DNA from: Gammaproteobacteria bacterium
GTDB taxonomy: Bacteria; Pseudomonadota; Gammaproteobacteria; UBA6429; Thiohalophilaceae
DNA: 12,981 nt
Direction of reading: 5' to 3'
Assembly (NCBI GenBank): GCA_030593785.1
Contig: JAUVGM010000024.1
Coordinates: 1-12,981 of the forward strand
In this document: in pieces, positions 7,824 to 12,981 of the stretch
Layout: each line of letters opens with the position of its first letter
How positions within the stretch are numbered: position 1 is the stretch's first letter
Program-made: the position numbers and the translations under genes
The notes under the pieces: generated by a model
The model's input: the letters and a program-made list of their open reading frames with translations, nothing else
Databases searched by the model: none
What the model was told of the DNA's origin: nothing

Positions 7824-9131
7824 CTAAAGCGCCTTTTCTTCCTGCAATATATTTTCTTCACCTTCGAGTCGAGCAATAATCACGGCACCACAGGAATCAC
7901 TAAAGACATTTACCGATGTTCTAAACATATCCAGAATCCGATCAACAGCTAAAATTAATCCCAGAGCCTCGACAGGTAATCCTATTACGCCCAAAATAAT
8001 TGTTATCGCGACAAGACTGGCAGCAGGGATACCCGCGACCCCTATCGAAGTCAGCAACGCTACAAGTACGACCGTGAATTGAACCGTAAAGCTCAACTCT
8101 AATCCATATGCCTGAGCAATAAACATTGCAGCAACACACTCATACAAGGCAGTACCATCCATATTCACCGTGGCACCCAACGGTAAAACAAATGACGTTG
8201 TTTTATTAGAAACCCCGGCATTTTTCTCTACACATTCCATGGTCATAGGCAAAGTAGCAGATGAAGATGCTGTTGAAAAAGCTGTTAATAACGCTGGAGC
8301 CATGGCCTGAAAATGACGCTTTGGACTCACCCTGGCAATAAATTTAAGCATCAAAGGTAGGACAACAAGTACATGAGTTGCCAATGCGAGTACTACACTA
8401 AGGAAGAACCAACCTAAGGTGGATGCCAGGCTCAGCATTTCATTTGGATCCATACCTGCTATCACTTTTGCAACTAAAGCAAAAACACCAATGGGCGCAA
8501 ACTTCATCACCACATCGGTGATTTTCATCATCACTTCTAAAATGCCCTGCCAAAAATTGTATTGTGCTTCAGCATACGCTTCCTGAATTCTGGTTATAAA
8601 ATAACCAAATAAAATAGCGAAAAATATCAGACCTAAAAGTTGTCCATTTGCAGCTGCAGCAACAACATTTGAAGGCACCATATCGAGGAAGACACCCGCT
8701 ATGTCTCCCACTCCTCGTTCAGCAACTTTTGCAGCAGCCATCTTGCCCTGCTCTACATCAAGGCCTAAAACAAGCTGTGCAGGCTGACCGTCAATAATCC
8801 CAGGCGTGAGGACATTGACAAAAAACAAGCCCAGTAAAATTGCAAAAAAGCTTGTGGTCGCATAATACAAAAGGGTTCTCCCCCCCATGCGAGCAAGACC
8901 ATCACCACCGCCAATACCAGCAACACCAACAATGATGGATGAAACAACAAGAGGAATTATGATCATCTTTAATGCATTCATGAACAATGCACCAAAGAAT
9001 GTGAAAATTTCGTAAAAAGTAATGCCAGCAATACCGGCGGTTTTACCTGCAAAAATACCAGCAAGAACGGCTAGCACTAAAGCAATAAGAATTTGCCAAT
9101 GTAACTTAAGTTTGAGAACGGTAGAAAACAT
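7824..9131 (-). CDS. Dicarboxylate/amino acid:cation symporter (DAACS, GltP/DctA-like)
   Basis: The 435-residue inner-membrane carrier has the SLC1/GltPh fold. Landmarks in order: Ser-rich hairpin HP1 STASSSATLP (286-295); TM7 NMDGT (323-327), which binds the coupling ion and substrate; HP2 GVAGIPAAS (364-372); TM8 DRILDMFRTSVNVFSD (397-412). By alignment to GltPh, Asp401 matches D394, Arg404 R397, Thr405 T398, Asn408 N401 and Asp412 D405. The Arg is the usual mark of carriers for acidic substrates (glutamate, aspartate or C4-dicarboxylates), so that is the likely cargo. Whether Na+ or H+ drives it cannot be read here. The start is ATG with GGGGA at 9141-9137. The gene sits between fabI and ppiD, where I would expect direct adjacency from Pseudomonas-like order, so it may be a lineage-specific insertion. 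Confidence 0.92.
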   Translation of the reverse strand: MFSTVLKLKLHWQILIALVLAVLAGIFAGKTAGIAGITFYEIFTFFGALFMNALKMIIIPLVVSSIIVGVAGIGGGDGLARMGGRTLLYYATTSFFAILLGLFFVNVLTPGIIDGQPAQLVLGLDVEQGKMAAAKVAERGVGDIAGVFLDMVPSNVVAAAANGQLLGLIFFAILFGYFITRIQEAYAEAQYNFWQGILEVMMKITDVVMKFAPIGVFALVAKVIAGMDPNEMLSLASTLGWFFLSVVLALATHVLVVLPLMLKFIARVSPKRHFQAMAPALLTAFSTASSSATLPMTMECVEKNAGVSNKTTSFVLPLGATVNMDGTALYECVAAMFIAQAYGLELSFTVQFTVVLVALLTSIGVAGIPAASLVAITIILGVIGLPVEALGLILAVDRILDMFRTSVNVFSDSCGAVIIARLEGEENILQEEKAL

Positions 9132-9171
9132 GTACTTCCCCTTATGTAATTATTTTTCTTATAAAGAGACC

Positions 9172-9189
9172 TTAGCTCAAATGAGCTAA
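9172..9189. promoter_or_regulatory. Perfect palindrome upstream of the symporter gene
   Basis: TTAGCTCA-AA-TGAGCTAA is an 8-bp perfect inverted repeat with a 2-base centre, 41-58 nt upstream of the symporter ATG. On the minus strand it is followed by GGTCTCTTTATAAG, which lacks a proper T-run, so it is a poor terminator for ppiD. TATAAG (9162-9157) just downstream could be a -10 box, but no good -35 box is spaced with it. An operator is the more likely reading. No named regulator recognised. Confidence 0.4.
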
Positions 9190-9258
9190 AGATCTAAAAG
9201 TAAAATTCTCAAGAGGAGTCAGAAATAAACTCAGGCTTAATTATAATTTTTACCGTTG

Positions 9259-11169
9259 TTAGTTTGCTTCTGTTTCAGTATCAATAGCGGCCTGTGATAT
9301 TGAAATATCTGCTTGAGACTTTAGATGTTGTACAAATGAATCATAAGCTGCATTACCCATTACTTGTATAATACGAGCATCATCAGGGCGAGCGTCTTCA
9401 TCATCTTTAACATTAAACAGTGCAACAACAGCCTGACTACCAGATTGTAACCTGGTTTTATCCCAGCTTGTCGCTGAGTCAACAGGTTTAGGCATTGCAA
9501 AGGCATGCTGTCGTAATTGTTCAGGCAGTTCATTTTTTGTCTCTGTTTTTCGTTTAATCCAGCCGGTTTTATTCCATTTAACTTCCGGATAACGTTGTTT
9601 AACAGAATCAATACTCTCATTGCCTTCTAAACGCGCGAGAATATCAGTTGCCACGTCCTGTACTTTTTTACCCGCTTGTTCCTGCAACAAACTATTTTTA
9701 ATTTGCGACTTAACTTTATCCAATGCCTTTACCGATGCAGGTAGATGTTCTTTAATTCTTAAAACAACTAATTGCGTATCAGATAATTCCAGAAGTTCAC
9801 TGTTACGACCTTCTTTAAGTACTTCATTACTAAAAGCAGCAGTAAGTACTTTGGGGTTAGCAAAAAGTCCTGTTCCACCACGGCGAGTCATTAATGTACT
9901 TGTTTTAACTTTTAAACCTAACGCATCTGCTACAGGTTCAAGTGAATCAGGTGATTCATAACTTAGATTATTCATTTGATCAGCATCATCAAAGAATACT
10001 TTGCCCGCCAGTTGATATTGCAGTTCTTTTTTAATTGCAACTTTAACATCAGCTAAAGGCTTTAATTTTCTTTCCGCTTTAATCAAAATATGACGAACTT
10101 TACGTTCTTCAGGATCACCAGCTCGAATATCATCCACTTGAATAAGTTGAAATCCTGCTTTTGATTCAACTACTTTACTGAGCTCACCTTTCTTTAGAGC
10201 AAAAACAATATTATCAAACTTTTCGTCAACTCCACGGGTAAGATAACCTAAAACACCACCTTGTTTCGCTGAACCTTTATCCTGCGAATGCTTTTTCGCT
10301 AAAGTAGCAAAGTCAGCACCTTGCTGTATTTGTTTACGCAAGTCAGTAATTTTCTTTTTCGCACCGGCATCATCACTCCCCATATAATTTTCAGGTGAGC
10401 TTTCATAATGTTGTTTAACCATTTTATCGGTTACTTCCTGCTGCGCAGCAACATCATCCATATTTAATTCAATATATTCGAGCTGAACTTTTTCCGTCGT
10501 TAAATATAACTGACTATTTTTATCGTAATAAGATTTAATATCTTCATCACTAACATTAACTAACTTACGGTAAGGTTTAACAGAAACATCAAAATAACCA
10601 ATGTCTCTTTTTTGGTTTTGCAATGTCGCTAATGTCTTTTTCTCTTTTTCAGTTAAGAAAGCACTTGTCGTAATTGCACTACGTATTTGTTGTGAAGCAA
10701 TATCACGTGATAAATCGTTTTCAAACGCTTCACCATTCATACCTTGCAACGACAAAACTTCTTTATATCTTTTCGCTGAAAATACACCCGCTTCTTTAAA
10801 TGCTTCATATTCTCTGATTTTATCTAAAACCTGTTCTGATGAAGCTAGATAGCCTTGCTCGAACAGCATCTGGTTCATTACTTCCTGAGTGATCAAACCT
10901 TGTAATACTTCTCTCTTAACTCTTGCTGTGCCAAACATTTCAGGACGATATTGATCACCAAACATGTTGCGCAAACGTTCCTGATAATTTTGATAGGCAC
11001 GAGTCAAATCAGTACTACTAATTTCTGTACCATTAATTGATGCCACCACAACTTTAGAAGCGCCAGACAAATAACTTCCTAAACCAAACAAGGCAAAAGA
11101 AACCACTATTAAACCCACGACGATCCATACGAAGACACCCTGAGCGTTATTACGAATTGCTTGCAACAT
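9259..11169 (-). CDS. ppiD: Membrane-anchored periplasmic chaperone PpiD with a rearranged parvulin domain
   Basis: The 636-residue protein is anchored by one N-terminal membrane helix (about 13-33). A SurA-N-like chaperone region covers about 36-170. The parvulin (PpiC-type) core covers about 266-346, with GADFATLAKKHSQDKGSAKQGG at 284-305 and FALKKGELSKVV at 323-334. The usual first parvulin strand (R-x-x-H-I-L-I) is absent before residue 266, where YMGSD runs straight into the first helix AGAKKKITDLRKQ. A near-canonical copy, DPEERKVRHILIKAE, instead lies after the last strand at 352-366. The His of the usual GYHII strand is Gln341. PpiD helps newly exported proteins fold at the SecYEG exit; its isomerase site is often inactive in the family. 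The ATG has only a weak ribosome-binding site. Confidence 0.93.
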   Translation of the reverse strand: MLQAIRNNAQGVFVWIVVGLIVVSFALFGLGSYLSGASKVVVASINGTEISSTDLTRAYQNYQERLRNMFGDQYRPEMFGTARVKREVLQGLITQEVMNQMLFEQGYLASSEQVLDKIREYEAFKEAGVFSAKRYKEVLSLQGMNGEAFENDLSRDIASQQIRSAITTSAFLTEKEKKTLATLQNQKRDIGYFDVSVKPYRKLVNVSDEDIKSYYDKNSQLYLTTEKVQLEYIELNMDDVAAQQEVTDKMVKQHYESSPENYMGSDDAGAKKKITDLRKQIQQGADFATLAKKHSQDKGSAKQGGVLGYLTRGVDEKFDNIVFALKKGELSKVVESKAGFQLIQVDDIRAGDPEERKVRHILIKAERKLKPLADVKVAIKKELQYQLAGKVFFDDADQMNNLSYESPDSLEPVADALGLKVKTSTLMTRRGGTGLFANPKVLTAAFSNEVLKEGRNSELLELSDTQLVVLRIKEHLPASVKALDKVKSQIKNSLLQEQAGKKVQDVATDILARLEGNESIDSVKQRYPEVKWNKTGWIKRKTETKNELPEQLRQHAFAMPKPVDSATSWDKTRLQSGSQAVVALFNVKDDEDARPDDARIIQVMGNAAYDSFVQHLKSQADISISQAAIDTETEAN

Positions 11170-11205
11170 AACTTATACTTTTCTATTAATTATTAAGTGG
11201 ACGGT

Positions 11206-11211
11206 ATTATA
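11206..11211 (-). promoter_or_regulatory. Possible ppiD promoter -10 element
   Basis: A perfect TATAAT on the minus strand lies 36 nt upstream of the ppiD ATG and downstream of the tRNA terminator. The -35 position (AATACA, 17 nt upstream) is weak and the region is very AT-rich. The terminator before it makes an own promoter for ppiD likely. Confidence 0.45.
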
Positions 11212-11248
11212 CGTTTATTATTTATTCTTGTATTTATAAATTCTGTAT

Positions 11249-11282
11249 AAAAAAAGGCGCAACCTAAATAGATTGCGCCTTT
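11249..11282 (-). terminator. Intrinsic terminator after the tRNA genes
   Basis: On the minus strand a 10-bp stem AAAGGCGCAA/TTGCGCCTTT (11282-11273 with 11262-11253) with a 10-nt loop runs into seven T (11255-11249). It begins 8 nt after the tRNA-Asp CCA end and is the only clear terminator downstream of hupB. Confidence 0.9.
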
Positions 11283-11290
11283 AGTAATAG

Positions 11291-11367
11291 TGGCGGAGCG
11301 GACGGGACTCGAACCCGCGACCCCCGGCGTGACAGGCCGGTATTCTAACCAGCTGAACTACCGCTCC
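11291..11367 (-). tRNA. tRNA-Asp (anticodon GTC)
   Basis: The 77-nt minus-strand gene has acceptor stem GGAGCGG/CCGCTCC, anticodon loop CTGTCAC and T-loop GGTTCGAGTCC. The discriminator is G and the 3' CCA is encoded (11293-11291). A six-base spacer separates it from tRNA-Val. Confidence 0.97.
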
Positions 11368-11373
11368 GCGATT

Positions 11374-11449
11374 TGGTGGGTGGTACAGGGATCGAACCTG
11401 TGACCCTCGCCTTGTAAGGGCGATGCTCTACCAGCTGAGCTAACCACCC
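11374..11449 (-). tRNA. tRNA-Val (anticodon TAC)
   Basis: The 76-nt minus-strand gene has acceptor stem GGGTGGT/ACCACCC, D-arm AGCTCAGCTGGTAGAGC, anticodon loop CTTACAA and T-loop GGTTCGATCC. The CCA end is encoded (11376-11374). Its 5' end is only 15 nt after the hupB stop, so RNase P would have to cut it out of a joint transcript unless a promoter lies inside hupB. Confidence 0.97.
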
Positions 11450-11464
11450 CTGATCGAACGCGCG

Positions 11465-11737
11465 CTAGTTTAAGGCATCCTTAAATGCTTTACCAGCTTT
11501 AAATCCAGGATTTTTTGATGCTTTGATTTGAATCTCTTCACCAGTGCGTGGATTACGACCAACACGAGCAGCACGGTCACGAACAGTAAAAGTACCAAAG
11601 CCAGCAATAGCAACCTGGTCACCATTTGCTAAAGTGTTAATGATACTGCTTACCATTGTATCTACAGCGCGTGCTGCAGCAGCTTTTGAGATGTCTGCAC
11701 TTTCTGCAACAGCTTCTACGAGTTCTGATTTATTCAC
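11465..11737 (-). CDS. hupB: DNA-binding protein HU-beta
   Basis: The 90-residue protein has the exact family length. An N-terminal helical dimerisation region (MNKSELVEAVAESADISKAA) is followed by the core AIAGFGTFTVRDRAARVGRNP and the DNA-gripping arm with RNPRTGEEI (61-69). Pro63, which wedges into DNA in HU proteins, is present. HU bends and compacts the nucleoid and acts as a dimer. The start is GTG at 11737, preceded by AGGGGG (11750-11745) 7 nt away. The gene follows lon, as it does in E. coli. The stop is TAG, with no terminator before tRNA-Val. Confidence 0.97.
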   Translation of the reverse strand: MNKSELVEAVAESADISKAAAARAVDTMVSSIINTLANGDQVAIAGFGTFTVRDRAARVGRNPRTGEEIQIKASKNPGFKAGKAFKDALN

Positions 11738-11770
11738 TTAAATTCCCCCTATTGGAATGACGACAAAAAT

Positions 11771-11797
11771 ACCGCCCTATTAAAATATAAGAGCGGT
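11771..11797 (-). promoter_or_regulatory. Terminator-like hairpin in the hupB leader
   Basis: On the minus strand ACCGCTC (11797-11791) pairs with GGGCGGT (11777-11771), seven pairs including one G-T, with a 13-nt loop and then ATTTTTG. It looks like an intrinsic terminator but lies between the likely hupB promoter and the hupB start. It may end lon transcripts, attenuate hupB, or both. On the plus strand the stem is followed by TTT and could also act there. Confidence 0.5.
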
Positions 11798-11820
11798 TTT
11801 AAATATTATTAACGTATGGA

Positions 11821-11850
11821 TTTATACCAATGCTAACTAGACCGGGTCAA
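11821..11850 (-). promoter_or_regulatory. Sigma-70 promoter for hupB
   Basis: TTGACC (11850-11845), an 18-nt spacer and TATAAA (11826-11821) form a near-consensus promoter on the minus strand. TGG just before the -10 box adds an extended -10 element. Transcription would start near 11814, giving a leader of about 76 nt. Confidence 0.75.
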
Positions 11851-11855
11851 GCAAT

Positions 11856-11865
11856 CTGTGCACAG
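11856..11865. promoter_or_regulatory. 10-bp palindrome upstream of the hupB -35 box
   Basis: CTGTGCACAG is a perfect palindrome 5 nt upstream of the hupB -35 box. It could be a regulator site, but it is short and may be chance. It lacks the 8-base gap of a LexA box (CTGT-N8-ACAG). Confidence 0.25.
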
Positions 11866-11898
11866 TTTACTTGTATGACTGCATAAAACCAGTACTTT

Positions 11899-12981
11899 TT
11901 AGTGAGTTTGTATATTTGTGCTATCAGTTTTTTTAGATTTGCTCACTTTTCCACCAGTTTTTGCTTCAGCCAATGGTTTGGGAGAATGAACCAATGCTTC
12001 TATTAAAACTTCATCTATCCAGCGAACAGGTTTAATGTCCAAACTCTCTTTTACATTATCCGGTATTTCAGTTAAATCTTTACGATTTTCTTCTGGAATC
12101 AATACTGTTTTAATTCCTGCACGATGCGCGGCAAGTAATTTTTCTTTCAAACCACCAATCGGTAGTACTTCACCACGTAAGGTAATCTCACCCGTCATCG
12201 CGACGTCATTTCGAACAGCAATACCAGTCAAGGCAGAAACCAACGCGGTACACATGCCGACACCGGCACTTGGACCGTCTTTAGGAATTGCACCTTCAGG
12301 AACGTGAACATGAATATCATTTTTTTCAAAGACTTCATTTTTAATACCTAAAACAGCGGAACGACTTCTTACTACTGTCATAGCGGCTTGAATGGACTCT
12401 TTCATAACATCGCCAAGCTGGCCTGTCACACTGGTTTTTCCTTTGCCTGGTAAAACAGCTGTTTCAATCGTTAACAACTCACCACCAACCTCAGTCCACG
12501 CTAAACCATTTACCTGACCAACCTGATCATTTTCATCAATAACACCATAACGGAAACGTTCTACACCCAAATATTTTTCCAGGTTCTCTCCGGTGATATC
12601 AACATGAGAAACATCTTTATCAAGTAAAATTTCTTTTACTACTTTACGACACAACTTGGCTATTTCACGCTCCAGGTTACGTACACCTGCTTCACGGGTA
12701 TAGTTACGTATAATTCCACGAACAGCATCTTCACCAATACTGATCTCGTCGTCTTTAAGTCCATTATTTTTAATTTGTTTTTCCACTAAATAACGCATTG
12801 CGATATTTAATTTTTCATCTTCGGTATAACCCGACAAACGAATGACTTCCATACGATCTAATAACGGTCCAGGAATATTCATTGTATTTGAAGTCGCTAC
12901 AAACATAACTTCAGACAAATCATAATCGACTTCCATATAGTGATCGTTGAATGTGTGATTTTGTTCTGGATCTAATACTTC
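11899..12981 (-). CDS. lon: ATP-dependent protease Lon, C-terminal part (5' end outside window)
   Basis: The frame is open to the window edge, so the ATG at 12936 is internal; the 15 residues before it (EVLDPEQNHTFNDHY) are canonical Lon. The 360-residue fragment covers the end of the AAA+ domain (ATSNTMNIPGPLLDRME, with the arginine-finger region), the sensor-2 helix region (YTREAGVRNLEREI) and the whole protease domain. The catalytic dyad is present: Ser in PKDGPSAG (fragment residue 238) and Lys in GGLKEKLL (residue 281), 43 apart as in E. coli (S679, K722). The tail SPKPLAEAKTGGKVSKSKKTDS is a Lys-rich, probably disordered extension. Lon degrades misfolded and regulatory proteins in the cytoplasm. 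The gene lies just upstream of hupB in the same direction. Confidence 0.97.
   Translation of the reverse strand, partial: EVLDPEQNHTFNDHYMEVDYDLSEVMFVATSNTMNIPGPLLDRMEVIRLSGYTEDEKLNIAMRYLVEKQIKNNGLKDDEISIGEDAVRGIIRNYTREAGVRNLEREIAKLCRKVVKEILLDKDVSHVDITGENLEKYLGVERFRYGVIDENDQVGQVNGLAWTEVGGELLTIETAVLPGKGKTSVTGQLGDVMKESIQAAMTVVRSRSAVLGIKNEVFEKNDIHVHVPEGAIPKDGPSAGVGMCTALVSALTGIAVRNDVAMTGEITLRGEVLPIGGLKEKLLAAHRAGIKTVLIPEENRKDLTEIPDNVKESLDIKPVRWIDEVLIEALVHSPKPLAEAKTGGKVSKSKKTDSTNIQTH

Noticed and set aside
9192..9258. Intrinsic terminator directly after ppiD
   Set aside because: Only 4-bp stems such as GAGT/ACTC are present and no T-run follows them.
9620..9961. 113-codon open frame on the plus strand
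   Set aside because: It is antisense to ppiD; the Ser/Leu/Cys-rich translation is typical of a shadow frame, and no start signal is seen.
11856..11865. LexA (SOS) box at CTGTGCACAG
   Set aside because: A LexA box needs 8 bases between CTGT and ACAG; here there are 2.
12934..12936. ATG 12936 as the start of a short Lon-like protease
   Set aside because: The frame runs to the window edge with canonical Lon sequence (EVLDPEQNHTFNDHY) before it; this is the window cutting the gene, not a truncation.

Overview
The window is a stretch of ordinary chromosomal backbone from an AT-rich gammaproteobacterium. Read along the minus strand, the order is lon, hupB, tRNA-Val, tRNA-Asp, ppiD. A divergent fabI, a yejABEF-type ABC importer and a convergent mltD lie on the far side. 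From memory, lon-hupB-ppiD-fabI followed by a peptide ABC importer and mltD is a familiar arrangement in Pseudomonas-like gammaproteobacteria. The sequence alone does not support a genus. I see no prophage, CRISPR array, plasmid module or defence island.

Layout by region. Bases 1-895 (+) hold the C-terminal part of the lytic transglycosylase MltD, with three LysM repeats. Bases 1043-6593 (-) are a tightly packed operon, yejA-yejB-yejE-yejF, with gaps of 4, 2 and 1 nt; it encodes a periplasmic binding protein, two permeases and a double ATPase. Bases 6594-6841 are a divergent control region with two small hairpins ahead of fabI. Bases 6842-7633 (+) encode enoyl-ACP reductase FabI. Bases 7634-7823 hold a strong bidirectional terminator and a compact pair of inverted REP-like palindromes. 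Bases 7824-9131 (-) encode a glutamate/aspartate/dicarboxylate-type symporter. Bases 9259-11169 (-) encode the membrane-anchored chaperone PpiD. Bases 11291-11449 (-) are tRNA-Asp and tRNA-Val. Bases 11465-11737 (-) encode HU-beta. Bases 11899-12981 (-) are the C-terminal part of Lon.

How the genes fit together. Lon, HU and PpiD belong to the protein quality-control and nucleoid block. FabI completes each fatty-acid elongation cycle. MltD releases anhydromuropeptides from the cell wall, and Yej-type importers take up peptides and, in some bacteria, muropeptides, so the two may be linked in wall recycling. HU and the two tRNAs look like one transcription unit: only 15 nt separate the hupB stop from tRNA-Val, and the only clear terminator comes after tRNA-Asp.

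The most unusual signal is in PpiD. The first strand of its parvulin domain, including the conserved His, is missing from its normal place and appears instead just after the last strand, as if the domain were circularly permuted. The second is the REP pair at 7704-7792, which carries the GTAG signature of elements mobilised by RAYT (TnpA-REP) transposases.
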